DNA from: Chara braunii
Taxonomy: Eukaryota > Streptophyta > Charophyceae > Charales > Characeae
Direction: 5' to 3'
Assembly: GCA_003427395.1 (NCBI GenBank)
Contig: BFEA01000214.1
Span: 1,151,559 to 1,181,842 of the forward strand
Length of the DNA stretch: 30,284 bases
The notes beneath the pieces were generated by a model. The model saw only the letters and a list, made by a program, of their open reading frames with translations. It was not told where the DNA came from and ran no database searches. The number at the start of each line of letters is the position of its first letter. Positions within the stretch are counted from its first letter, which is position 1. This document shows positions 9,184 through 20,164 of the stretch, in pieces. A program made the translations under genes and the position numbers.

Positions 9184-9402
9184 TAAGACAGAGGGTTGAA
9201 CGTGACCTGGGTGTTTCTCCATAGCTCATATGAGCGCTGCTGACGGAGTGGATAATAGTGCAGTAAGAGTGATCTGCGGTGTAGCGGGAACCTTCTGCCT
9301 TCTGCCTGCTATCCACGACAACGTCGACTCGTCTATGGGGAAAGCTTCTATATTGTTCTTTGCAGTATTGTTCAGCGCATACATATTGCTACAGAAGAAG
9401 AT

Positions 9403-9625
9403 GTGTGTCACCACCATCATCATTATCAATTTATCATCGAAGATGAAGAGGAGGATGCGTGTCAACAACATCATCATCATTATCGAAGAAGAAGAGGAAG
9501 ACACGTGTCATTTTATCATCATCATTATCATCATCATCATAATCGTCGAAGAAGAAAAGTAACACGCGTATCCTTATCAACATCATCATTGAATAAGAAG
9601 AGGACAGTTCAAGACCCGTGTCATC
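9403..9625 (+). repeat. ~50-bp tandem repeat: CGTGTCA + (ATC)n + (GAA)n
   Basis: A composite unit recurs five times: a (C/G)GTGTCA-like word near 9406, 9456, 9504, 9565 (decayed) and 9619, then CATCATCATTATC, then GAAGAAGAAG. Spacing varies between about 48 and 60 bp. Frames read as His-rich, Ile-rich or Glu/Arg-rich tracts depending on phase, so the overlapping ORFs (9226-9918) are repeat translations and not called as genes. Confidence 0.75.
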
Positions 9626-9837
9626 TGGGGCGAAAATGGATACTAGTAGGGTTCGCCTCAGAGGTTGGCCTTGTGCTTTTTGGTGCTGACGCAACAAATG
9701 ATCCCGGGGTTGGATGCTCGATTGGACAATTTTGCACGTGTTTTTTTTTTAATTCGGACCAATTATCGTGGTTAATAAGTGAGGTTGTTGGTGTTGCTTT
9801 TCTTTCACCCCTTTTTTACTGGATGACACTTTCTACC

Positions 9838-10264
9838 TGTAGGACAATAGAGGACGTGGTGGGGATCACCTTGAATGATAGGCCTGATGCTCCCCCCTCA
9901 TCAGGTGTGTCGTTCTAGGACGGTCTCTACATGGTTCTGTGAAGCTTGCTGCTCAGCTCTGCTAAATTAGAGCATGGGGTTTGACATAGTATGGCTGTTT
10001 TTTCCTTTGTAGATAATTTAAGGTTAACATATATATAATTTGACACTGCCTGTAGGCCATTAGAGAATGTGGCGGGGATCACCTAGAGTGATGGGCCTGA
10101 TGATGCCCCCTCGTCAGGTCTGTCATTTTTGGATGGTCTCTGGCTGGTTGTGTGTAGCCTGCTGCTCAGCTTTGCTAAAATTACGGCGTGGCGTTTGACT
10201 TAGTGTGACTGTTTTTGCTTTGTAGATAATTTGTGCTTAGCAGATATAAACTCCACACTATACT
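9838..10264 (+). repeat. 213-bp tandem duplication
   Basis: Copy 1 begins at TGTAGG 9838 and copy 2 at TGTAGG 10051. Shared blocks include GGGGATCACC, CCTGATG, TGCTGCTCAGC and CTTTGTAGATAATTT in the same order. The copies differ at many positions, so the duplication is old. Confidence 0.8.
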
Positions 10265-10500
10265 AAGGTTATTCCCTTATTGATATTAGGGATGATTACA
10301 GTTTTTGCTCCGTAGATAAATTAGGGTTGATTGATATGAAACTTGATACTATTTTGGGGTTAATTCACCATTAGTGTTATGGACGATTACGGTAATTGGG
10401 ATGGGTGAGGGTGAGGAGTTTGTGTGACTGTTTTATGAGTATAGAAAATATAGAGTTAATCGATCTAAAATTCGACATTATAATAAAATTAAATTTCATG
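10265..10500 (+). repeat. Decayed extra copies of the tail of the 213-bp unit
   Basis: Two further partial modules start near 10292 and 10428. They retain a GTTTTTGC..GTAGATAAATTAGGGTT-like block and a GAAACTTGATACTAT-like block, shortened to about 90 and 70 bp. They extend the tandem field beyond the two full units. Confidence 0.5.
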
Positions 10501-11069
10501 TTGCGGTGGGTTAGGGATTGACTCAAAATTATGCAGTAATGTAGTTGAAGTTTACATATCACATATCAACTACATCAAGAATTTGAGCGCAGTAACACTT
10601 TGCCCGTACAACCCTTCTACTCCATTTGCTCAAGTTGTAGCGATTAAATACTCCCTTCAGTCTTTTTTCTCTCCCTCCGAGACCGAGACAACGAAAAAAC
10701 AAAAAACGAAAAATATAAAAATATATAAAAAAAATAAAATTCACTGAAGTTGTGAGCACATACCTTTTTTAAAAAACATGTGATTATGGCAGCTCCATAA
10801 TAGCCTTCATTCTTTGGTCGTAGCTCCTTGTTGAAGTCATCTTTTTTGTTAGTTTATCGTCCTCGTGCCATGCCAGTTTTCAGACGGAAATATATTATGC
10901 ACGATATCGTCTTCGAGATCTTGCTGAGCACCACGTCCGAGCTCACCATTTGGTTACTCCTTCCCACCCGGTTTTTATCAAAGCCCGCAGAGGTCCAGAG
11001 GCCTGATAGCAGGCTCTCCTCCCCCCCCCCTCCGATGCCCATGGGCCAGATACCACCCGATATACTGCA
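10501..11069. other. Unassigned interval downstream of the Penelope-like element
   Basis: This is where the 3' end of the minus-strand Penelope-like element would lie. It is A/T-rich at 10680-10740, with a C run at 11021-11031. I searched the translation for the GIY-YIG endonuclease that usually follows a Penelope RT and see none. Confidence 0.4.
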
Positions 11070-13037
11070 CTACACATATAATTTTTCGAATAGTAAGGCC
11101 ATTTTATGCCAGACCCTCCCTCCCTCCCTTTCTGCCACCTTCTTTATAGCAATCACAAACATGTTGCTTGGGTAACTCAAGATACTTAGCTCCCTGTGAA
11201 AGGTCGTGAGTACTATGGGTAACAGAGCATCCTCAGAGGTGTTGTCTTTTATTCAGTATATAGTTTCGACAATAGTTGCAACTTTTCGTTCCATAGCCCC
11301 GAAGGACTTGAATTCCTTGGTTGTCTTCTACTTAGATATTTCATTACCCCAAGTTCTCCCGCCATTCTTAAATTTGTGCACAATCAATACCTTGAACGGT
11401 TCGTCGATTACAATTCCTTTTGTTTCCAAAAATTTTGCGATGTTTCCGTCGCCATTAGTTCTTTCTTGTACCATGTCCTTGTGATAACACTCAGCGATAC
11501 TGTCAAGCCCGCGTTTTGCTTTCTCCTTTTCATCGGTTTCATTTTTGAACCATGTTATTAGCAGCAAGTCATTAATGAATTGTCTCTCGAACATCAATTT
11601 CTTCTAAGTGCCAAGTGTCTGCAGAAATTCATATTCACTCCTCATGCACACTAGACATGCGAGGGAAGGGCTCGCCTGTCCACCCATGGGGATTCCTTTT
11701 TTCTGCTGTAGGATCTAATTTAATGATCGGAAGAAATAATTCTTCATAAAAACTGAGTAAATTTCAGCAGGTCACACAGGCGAACTGACTTTCACCCCCC
11801 TCTCTATATGATTTTCCCATCCATGCACCCTTTCCTCTCGTTTTTACCCTCGCCCAATGCCTACCTTTTTGTTTCTGTTCAGACAGTATCCATTTCACGG
11901 TCTGTTCCACACTCTGATGTGGAATCTGTGTGAACAATTCTTTGATATCGTATGTTCGCAGGAGTGCTGATGAATCAGATCCATTCATTTTTATTCGCCT
12001 GTTGGCCTCCCTTAGTCCATCTTTCAGTTTATTTGTTGCAACCATGTTGAAATTCAACACCTTTGTTGTCTAACTTAGCATGTTTAGTACTTTGGTCAAA
12101 GTTTTTGATGTCGACCTGATTGGACTGAGATATGAAGGGCAAATGGGTCATTTCTTATCCAAATCCTTGTCTTTACTCATAATGAACGCATGCTAGATAT
12201 ATCCGTCCTGAGTCCATCTTGTGATTCTTCTTTCCAGTTTTCCTTCTTTGTATTCGACCTTCATCTTCTTCAACAATTTAGCCTCCTCTTCATCACATTT
12301 CTCATATCTTGGGCAATCATTAAGAGTGGTCTTCATACCTTGACAATACACCACGAGACATTCAATCAACGTCTCTTCTGGATTTTTGTCTACTAGAGAC
12401 ATTACCAGTTCATGAAATGCCAATTTTACTCCTTAATGTATTCTGTGTGAACAACATCATTACCCATGGATGGGTTGGTTCTTGAGATCCTTGAAGAGTT
12501 CAACCTACTTGTTCACATGTGGCAAGTACCTCGGTCAAATCGTTCATTCTTCCCGGGTATAGGACATTCCTGGAATTGTATAAGAACTGATTTACATTGT
12601 TGATTTCACTCAGTCGCACCCGAACGTGCCTCATTGGTTCCGGGCAAGTCAAAATCACTGCAAGCGCATTCGCGATTTTCTTTCGTGTAGCGTTTGTGAT
12701 TATGAAGAATATCTGCAACTGATCTGGCATTTGTCCATCCCACATTTAGCTTATTCTGCAGCAGGTCGACCGAGTCAATCAATTGAATCTCCTCTCTTAG
12801 TCATTCCAAGAATTCCTTCCTTATTTTGTTTTTGTCTAGAGAACGACGATACGCAAGTTTTACCGTCAATCTTATTCTAGGATTTATACCGATTCTTCTT
12901 TTTAGTTCTCTCGCAATAATTCCTCTCAAGATTTGCCGCTCTTTTTTTGTGTCAATGCATTTCATCCCTTTTAACATATGGAACAGTTCACTACTTTCCT
13001 TCGTTCTCAAGTCCTTCCTTTTCCATGGTGCTCTCAA
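11070..13037 (-). pseudogene. Penelope-like retroelement reverse transcriptase, decayed
   Basis: Fragments in changing frames read 5' to 3' as one Penelope-like polyprotein. The N-terminal basic region is at 13037-12801. A Cys motif (RECACSDFDLPG) lies near 12640-12680, with a VNQFLYNSRNVLYPG block at about 12540-12590. RT motif A is YDIKELFTQIPH at about 11916-11952 (Asp near 11948), the KKGIPMGGQASPSLA block is at about 11660-11705, and the catalytic box is at 11568-11579. A thumb-like tail (HRELSILSYPSN) at about 11150-11190 ends at a stop at 11070-11072. The catalytic box reads FIND where the family has YxDD, so one metal-binding Asp is Asn. At least four frameshifts or stops interrupt it. 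No GIY-YIG domain is found at either end, so it is an endonuclease-lacking type or truncated. Short frames on the plus strand here are shadows. Confidence 0.75.
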
Positions 13038-13077
13038 CAGAGTTAAGGTAATTTCATAACTTTTTGTTTTTTTTGCA

Positions 13078-13249
13078 ACTAGGGACTAGCACGGGACGTG
13101 CTGAAGACAGGTGTCTTCATGGTCGGAGGTCCATGGTTGGGGATGGGACTGACCAGGAGTCCATCTCTGAACCCTCTTTGGCTACGACATTCATGTGAGG
13201 GACACCGGATCCATTTCCCGGTTTTATAATGCAAAGAATGTCACCTTGT

Positions 13250-13280
<31 letters not shown>
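13078..13280 (+). mobile_element. Poly(A)-tailed retroposon with structured tail, copy F
   Basis: About 175 bp of unclassified body ends in GGGAC followed by ACCGG (13204-13208) pairing with CCGGT (13218-13222), the positional equivalent of the GCTGGA/TCCAGC stem seen elsewhere. Forty bases on, an A-run of more than 25 begins (about 13253-13281). A GTGCACTTTCA word follows directly at 13282. I see no matching target-site duplication upstream, and no A or B box. Confidence 0.55.
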
Positions 13281-13281
<1 letters not shown>

Positions 13282-14411
13282 GTGCACTTTCATGAAAATT
13301 TTGCCAGCATATTTCAGATTTTTCCTTAAGAAAAAAAGAAATCATCACAAATTTCACAATTGTCAACAGAGGAATTTCCAGTGCTCCAAACGACACCAAA
13401 TTTGTCACACTGACGCCATGCATGCGAGCTTCCCCCGCCTCCTGTTGTATCCCATACCATCTTCATCCTTTCTCCCTCACGCCTCCTTCCTCTAAGTTGT
13501 AAGTGTTTTCCATCCCCTTCTCCACGCTCTTTCTCCCTACATTCCTCCCCCCCCCCTCATCTGAATCTTGGTTTTGCTCCACACCACTTTTCAATCTCTT
13601 TCCTTTTCCGCCTTCGTCTTCGTACCAGAAGTCCCTACCGATCCCTTCCCCGAGCCTTAGAGAAGACAAACGGTAGACTCGCATGGATCGATATAGCTTT
13701 CCCAAGGCGATTCTTTCTTCCCCGTTCCCCTTCTCCTCCCTCTTCTCTTGCCTTCTTTCTTTCCTACCCGCAACTATCAAACCCATAAGCGCATCTGGAA
13801 AGCTCTCTCAACTCATCTGCTAGTTGCAGGGAAGTACTGGTTAGATGACGGTGATCAGCGAGTCGGAAAGTTCTGACTACCTGACTATAGTCCTGCCAGG
13901 CTGCATGCTGGATGACCGCAACGAATTGCGGGATCCGGACGAATTTGCGTCGAGACTAAGTTGGCAGGGTGACGATCGTTGTGGAACGGAGGTTAGTACG
14001 TGGCGGCTGGGATCGCCCGTTTCTCTACAACGAGGAAAGGTCACATGTATCATACCACAATTTTGTCAAAAATGACATTTTATATTTCTTGAACGAAATT
14101 GAAATTGTCATTTTCACTATGATTAAGGGTGCAAAAACAATTGGAAATTTGAAGTTTGGGTATGGGCATGCACGTAAGCGGTACGGGGTACGGGGTAAGG
14201 GGTAAGGGGTCAAGTGTAAGGAGTAATGTTTGGGACACACTATATACTAGTTCACTTAGACAATTTCATTTGGCCTACAGCTGTCCAGCATATCACAATT
14301 TTATCCAATAACAGCTACACACTACTCGCGAGCCACTGTGTCCAAAGCCATTTAACGCCTTATTGCAGGTATATCGTCAGCGGTGAACGAGAAAGACGGG
14401 AGGTAACCCCT
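13281..14411. other. Unassigned interval with a short 8-bp minisatellite
   Basis: No gene is recognised. C/T-rich on the plus strand from 13430 to 13780 (C run at 13548-13557), giving low-complexity Glu/Arg-rich false frames on the minus strand. A small array of GGGGTACG/GGGGTAAG units lies at 14181-14213. CAATTTTGTCAAAAATGACA at about 14059 is an imperfect palindrome. Confidence 0.4.
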
Positions 14412-14747
14412 TCAAGTTGCCAAGAGTGATGCATATGTCATCATGAAGACTCCGCATTCATTTGTGTCACGTTGGTTCAAAATGCCCTCTACGTTCCAAA
14501 TGTGATTGAAGGGTCTCGTGTCCACCTTTTTGCCTTGTGTGATGGATCTTTCAAAGAGGAACTTTGCAAATCCACTGGTCACTTTTCTTGCCAATTCGAT
14601 GTCGGGGTTGAGGGAGTCGTAAAATCCGATTTTCCTCCTTCTCAAGGCCGACATCACAAGCGTGCAGTGGTTGTTGTGTGCGATATGGAAAGGTGATATG
14701 ATCAAGTCCATGTCGCTTATGCTGACGTCTTTGAACCGATTGCGCAC
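14412..14747 (-). other. C48 peptidase domain within the decayed gene
   Basis: This is the longest uninterrupted piece of the gene. In its own numbering the presumed catalytic set is His27, Asp44, Gln92 and Cys98. The spacing and the ECGVF context match Ulp1/SENP-type proteases. It ends at a stop at 14412. Confidence 0.75.
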
Positions 14748-17077
14748 CTCATTGAAGAGTTTGACAAAGAAAAAGAAGCTTCATATTACTGTCCTAGGGA
14801 TACGACCCTTTCCCATTCTAATCACGTTTTCATTCTCCGTGTCGCATTCTATGTGATTGATTCTAATGATGAGGTTGAGGTAGAAATTGACGACGTTGTC
14901 ATTTAACCAGTTCCATTTGACAAGTAACAAATAGAAATCGTTTCAAGTGAGCTTCAATTCTTTGTTGGTCCCGTGATCATATGTGCTCGCTGTCTGAAAC
15001 CTATTCCGGTGCATGCGGTACAAGATTGTATGATCCGTCATCCTCAACCAAGACTCCTTTGCCACCTGGGTGACATTCTTCCAACTGCTCAGGTACTTAA
15101 CCGCCATCTTTCACTCCCTGCCTCAGACGCATGGCTCAACAATGTCGTCGTGCCATAGGATGTCATGGCCCCACTTGTCCTCACTCGTCCGGGTGTGTTT
15201 GTTGTGCAAAACGTATATCGCTTGTGGGTCAGCACAAAAGTCAACAGGAATTGGATCGTCGACCATCAACCTCATCGCCTCGTATGGAAGATGGAACTCC
15301 TCATCTTCACTGACACCGCCAACTTCATTGTCTCATTCCACAAGCGTACAACTGACGTGATCCATCGTCGACGCTACACTGTCCGTCACGGTGGGTCGAG
15401 AGTTCGAGCATCATTAATCTTACGTGATCCCTCCTTGCTCTCCTTATGTGTTGACACATGCAGGATCCTCGTCGTTTAGCGCCATGCTAGCACCTTCGCT
15501 ATGCCCTACAGAGGCATCACTGTTAGGTCCCACGTCGAGATCGAAGTCGGAGGAGTCTTCCTCACTATAATCTTGCAATACATAACGAATGTCTCGAAGG
15601 CGCCAATGAGAGCACCATGATAACGCTTGAGGGTCTCTATTGCCTTTGCTTTCTTATATATGTATCACCCATCAGGACGTCCCTGTGGCACATCGTGAAA
15701 CAGGTATTCTGAGACGTTGAATCTCTTGCGTCCCAACTTATGGTATATGTCTCTGTTGTTGCGATGTTTGCATCGGGGTTTCTCGGTGTGACACTCAAAT
15801 TTGTCGTCCTTGATGAGTATGTCGATGAACTTCGTCAAGTATACTATATCCTTTGTCAATTTATCACACGCGATGACACTATTGCCTGCAAGCAAGAACT
15901 CTTACACGAGTCTCGTGTGTGCCCTCCCCAACAACAAAATGTTCCCCGCCTCTCCAAGGAACGAGCCACACAAGGCACGCAACCATGTCGGTTTTCGCTT
16001 CCATATGAAGTATGCTGCAATCTTGTCACCCTCAACGCCACCGTGTTTCCTGAGACACTTCTCGAACTTCTCTTCCACGACAAGCATTTTTGTGAGGTCA
16101 TTTTCGTGCAGCGGCGCGACAACGACTTTCCTTAGATCCCCTTCTTCAAGTTCGGCATGCAAGACAATGACCATCATGTCTAGCGTCTGTGTGCCGATGT
16201 TACCGTACCGCATCACGTCATTGGGTGGTCTGTTGACTTGTTTCCATCTTCCGCGGATGACTTTGACATCCTCCCAATGGAAAATGTGATGCAAAACGTG
16301 TCTGGACTGCAAAGATGATGAACACCCATTTATGCCCACAATATTTGCCCATCATTTTTTGCAGCGCTTAAAAGTCCTCAGCTGTCCAGACACTCCACAA
16401 TTTGTTGGTAGAGATGTCGAGGATGGTCGCCCTACATGTCATTTTTGTGCAGAAGTGATAATTTTGTCAGTCACCGCTAACATGTTTTTAGGTCGCATGC
16501 ATATTGGAAGCAGTGTTGTCTGTCTTCCAGGTTTATCCAAAACAACATGTCATGCACTTCAAGCAATCAGTCTCACCTCCGCCCGTAGTAAATCGAGTTT
16601 GTCGATGGTTGTTTAGATGAAGACTTTGAAGTGGAAGGGAGCCTTGTTGTACATCGCCGTTGTTGGTTCGAATCCCGCCCCTTCTTTGTACTCCTCCACT
16701 ACACCTAGTCGTCGCGGGACTAATTTGACTGGGTTATTGTGCAACTTCTCTCACTCCTTCTCCCATTCTGTTGCGCACAACCTGTTAGCCCCAAATCTGT
16801 ATTCAAGATCCTTGTACGACATGAAAAAGTTGTCGTTCTAATCCTCATCGAGCCTCCCCTCGGCACGAAAGACAATGTAGTTGAACATGCGGACCGTGTA
16901 CCACTCTATGCACATGATGCCAAGAAGGCACTCCGTATTCACCCTTGGAGGCATGATCTTCATGCTCGTCGCGACCACCTTCCCCCTCATGAGCAGGAGT
17001 AGCGTTACCTCCCTCTCACGACACGTTATGTCCCCGAAGTTTTTGAAGCACAACGGGCACAGATCCTTCCAAGACAT
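14412..17077 (-). pseudogene. Transposon-type gene with C-terminal Ulp1-like (C48) cysteine protease domain, decayed
   Basis: Frame continuity shows one gene of about 880 codons. Pieces 17077-16838, 16339-15902 and 15895-15665 share a single frame, interrupted by stops, and the reading passes into the next frame near 15600 and continues to 14412. The N-terminus has a CPLC motif (DLCPLCFKNFGDITC). The middle is charged, with an acidic linker (SEEDSSDFDLDVG) near 15550. The end is a C48 protease: His in HNNHCTLV (about 14667), Asp in FYDSL (about 14616), Gln in NQRDTNECG (about 14472) and Cys in ECGVF (about 14454). All four canonical positions are kept, although the usual Trp after His is Cys. 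Such proteases de-conjugate SUMO-like modifiers and are often captured by MULE, CACTA and related DNA transposons. No transposase domain or terminal repeats are recognised here. A host gene copy is possible but the stops make it non-functional. Confidence 0.6.
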
Positions 17078-17400
17078 GGTGAAGCATTTTGGACCATCTC
17101 ACGTGTATATTCAATAGCACAGTGTCATGTATCCCTTGGTATCGTTGGTGTATGGACCTGTTAGGCTACGTGACCCCCAAGGCCGCGGATCCTACGGCCG
17201 AGGCCGAGAGACTGAGTTTTTTTGCGGCCACGCCACGTTCAGGGAAAGGCGCGTGTGAGAAATCGGCGCGCGGCCTCGGCCTGCGCACGTCCTCCTCTAT
17301 AGGACTGCGCAACAAAAGATTAAAAAAAAAAAAAAAAAATTTGGGGGGGGGGGTTGCCGAGTACCAAAATTAACTAAACAAATAGAAGAAAAAAAATTGC
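17078..17400. other. Unassigned interval upstream of the C48 gene
   Basis: GC-rich centre with GGCCGAGGC (about 17196) and GCCTCGGCC (about 17273) as an inverted pair, then an A-run (17321-17339) and a G-run (17343-17353). As the 5' flank of the minus-strand gene it could hold a promoter, but no motif supports that. Confidence 0.35.
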
Positions 17401-17401
17401 G

Positions 17402-17447
<46 letters not shown>

Positions 17448-17564
17448 AGTTGGTTGATTTGTTGATTGATTGATTGATTGATTGGTTGGTTGGTTGATTG
17501 ATTGATTGGTTGATTGGTTGATTGTTTGATTTATTGATTAATTGATTGATTGATTAGTTGATTA

Positions 17565-17611
<47 letters not shown>

Positions 17612-17685
17612 AGTTGATTGATTGATTGATTGATTAGTTGATTGATTGATTGATTGATTAGTTGATTGATTGATTGATTAATTAG

Positions 17686-17757
<72 letters not shown>
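17401..17757 (+). repeat. (GATT)n tetranucleotide array
   Basis: About 350 bases of GATT with scattered variants (GGTT, AGTT, AATT). On the minus strand it reads as repeated SINQ, so the overlapping open frames are artefacts. Confidence 0.98.
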
Positions 17758-17758
<1 letters not shown>

Positions 17759-17787
17759 GGGGGAGGGGTCCTCCCTCCCTTCCCCGG

Positions 17788-17902
<115 letters not shown>

Positions 17903-17925
17903 CTCTCTCTCTAGCGCGCGCGCTC

Positions 17926-17977
17926 GTGCGTTCGCTCTTGCGGAGCTGCGTATGGGAAGAGCTGCGCAAGAGCGCAC
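17926..17977. repeat. Imperfect hairpin island inside the CA field
   Basis: Arms 17926-17947 and 17960-17977 pair with a few mismatches around CGCTCTTGCG and GCGCAAGAGCG. The island is the only non-repetitive sequence between the CA tracts. Confidence 0.7.
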
Positions 17978-18091
17978 ACACACATGCACGCGCATACACA
18001 CACACACACACATCACACATCACACACACACACACACGCGCGCACACAAACACAGACACACACACACACACACACGCTCGCACAACGCACA

Positions 18092-18219
18092 NNNNNNNNN
18101 NNNNNNNNNNNNNNNNNNNNNNNNNNNNNNNNNNNNNNNNNNNNNNNNNNNNNNNNNNNNNNNNNNNNNNNNNNNNNNNNNNNNNNNNNNNNNNNNNNNN
18201 NNNNNNNNNNNNNNNNNNN
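18092..18219. other. Assembly gap (128 N)
   Basis: A run of 128 undetermined bases inside the CA microsatellite. The true length and content are unknown. Confidence 0.99.
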
Positions 18220-18246
18220 CACACACACACACACACACACACACAC

Positions 18247-18298
18247 TCAATTAATCAATCAATTAAATCAGATCAATTAATTAATCAATCAATCAATC
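18247..18298 (+). repeat. (AATC)n array, reverse complement of (GATT)n
   Basis: AATC/AATT units follow the CA field. The motif is the reverse complement of the array at 17401-17757, placed on the other side of the gap. Confidence 0.9.
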
Positions 18299-19931
18299 AA
18301 ACCATTTTTTTGTTTATTTGTTTTCAAATTTTGCATCTGCATTTTTTTTAAACGCCTCATTTCCCTGCAAAATAGCTATCGAAGTCACTCCTTTCCTCAA
18401 AAACAGAATCCTAACACTCTGCTATAAGCAGCCACCCCTTTGCCTTCTCTCCCCACCCGCCAGTACTGATCCGACCCTAAATCAGTTTGGCTAAGAGGCG
18501 ACAATCCCCCAATACCGCCTCCCCCCTCAAAGAATAACACCTCCCACCTTGTGAAACCCTCACGGGGGGAGGCTCAAACCCTCAAGGAAGACCCCACAGA
18601 TATACACAACGAACCACAATTATACCACTCAGACCAGGAGGTTGAGATTAGCAAATAGAAAAAAACAATCCGAATCAAAAATTACCGCACGGTATTGAGA
18701 GTAACAAACATAGGTTTTTGAAGATTACTTCATACCACAAGGTACTAAGATTAGCAACCATAGGGTTTTTTTGAAAAAATACTTCAGAAGCCTACTTTTA
18801 GGCATCGGAGATCAGAAACGAGTTTGTATCAGAAAAGAAAAAAATCCAGGCCATAATATCAATGATGAGGAAAGCTAATGAGCGACAAAATTTACGAGAA
18901 ATTATACGAAATTTAAGTTTAGATTATTAGATATCCATAAAGGATTTCCGAATCAGATTCCCAAACCACGATTTGAGAAACGTTGAGCAAAGATGTATGG
19001 CACGAAAAAGTTTAGAAAATTATTTTCAAGAAATCATATTATCAGAAGGAGCCACCAACAGAAAACACTGAATCAGACCGTCATCATCAGAAAGAACATC
19101 AAGAATTGCAACATAGAAAAGACAAACGAATGATACACCTACAACAATCCAATCAGAAATTCATAATAGAAAAGACAAAATTCAAAAAACCTAATTAGAT
19201 CATTATCTTTGGGTGAGCAACAAAGATTACGACAAGTGACTTAGGAATCAAGAGAGAGAGGGCAAACAGGCAATACAAAGTCAACCAATAAGAAAAACTA
19301 TTAAAAACGAAGCCCTGAGATTATGTTGACGTGCAACCTTCTTCACCCGTAGCAAGCTTCACATGATATGGCGATGTCCGCCTTCCTCCTTGAAGTGTTA
19401 TTCTCCATGAAGAGTCCTTAGAAAAAACTCCCTCTGCCCCCCTTTCATCCACCTACCATCACTCGAACCAACCCCCACCACCTTCGCGAGGGAAACGTCA
19501 AGCCACCCTTCATCTGCCGGCTAAGACAACTTCAGCTGCCGACCACAGTGTCGACGCCAGCAACAAAGGTATCAACGGTCATCCACAACTCTACAAGGTA
19601 CTGGACGGTGTAGTAACGCCTCGTCGAGCCCGTCGACGAGTTACCACAGGAGATTCAAGCCCTCAGCAGAACCCTGTCTGCCACCTCACGCAATGTAGAT
19701 GAAGGAGAGCGGCGGAAACTAGGCTACTAGCCATGAACTCTTTCTCACCCGCCTCACCTCCCTCCCCCAATATTGCAGCGCACCCTCCCTCCCGTCGCCG
19801 CTGTCGCCTGGCATCGCTTGGTCTGTCTGCGTGAACGGGGTGCAGCGCCCCCGGTCGTGTTGCGCCCCACCGCTTCGAGGATCGCCTGGACGCGATCTCC
19901 CTCTAACCCTCATACACATCACATCATTGTA
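18299..19931. other. A-rich non-coding interval, no gene seen
   Basis: Purine/A-rich on the plus strand from 18600 to 19320, then more GC-rich to 19900. A roughly 45-bp unit with GGTA(C/T)T(A/G)AGA and GTAACAAACATAGGTTTTT-like words occurs near 18690 and 18738, with a partial third near 18638. The minus-strand frame at 19719-19976 has no signature. Confidence 0.45.
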
Positions 19932-19990
19932 TAGGGATGCTGGACCCGATTTCCAGCAGGTGCAGCTCCCCACCAATAGATGGAGCCTTT
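19932..19990 (+). repeat. Structured retroposon tail, copy G
   Basis: First stem GCTGGA (19939-19944) with TCCAGC (19952-19957), loop 7 nt. Second stem GCTCC (19965-19969) with GGAGC (19982-19986). Preceded by ACATCATTGTA as in the 8653 array. It faces copy H on the opposite strand. Confidence 0.85.
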
Positions 19991-20018
19991 AACGCCGAAG
20001 CCTATTTATTGGGGATGC

Positions 20019-20160
20019 TTTTTTTTTTTTTTTTTTTTTTTTTAAACAAACTCCACCAGTGTTAGTGATAATGATAAGAGCAGACACCACTAGCACCTAT
20101 GGAGAGGCTCCGTCTATTGGTGGGGAGCATCACCTGCTGGAAAACGGGTCCAGCGTCCCT
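20019..20160 (-). mobile_element. Structured retroposon tail, copy H, minus strand, with poly(A)
   Basis: On the minus strand the first stem is at 20149-20154/20136-20141 (GCTGGA/TCCAGC). The second hairpin follows (about 20128 to 20104), then about 60 bp, then an A-run (T-run on plus at about 20019-20043). The order hairpin, hairpin, poly(A) defines its 3' end. It could be the 3' end of the minus-strand LINE lying upstream in the same orientation, or a separate SINE. Confidence 0.7.
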
Positions 20161-20164
20161 TATA

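Noticed and set aside
14181-14213. GGGGTAAG/GGGGTACG array as telomere-like or G-quadruplex DNA
   Set aside because: Only about four short units; recorded as a minisatellite, with nothing further to support it.
15740-16289. Plus-strand frames of 131 and 162 codons
   Set aside because: They are shadows of the minus-strand C48 gene, whose frame is continuous across all pieces and has recognisable catalytic motifs.
16661-16682. Perfect tRNA B-box word GGTTCGAATCC inside the C48 gene region
   Set aside because: The T-stem pairs poorly, and no A box lies at a suitable distance upstream on the plus strand. The minus strand reads as coding through it. Not called a tRNA or SINE.
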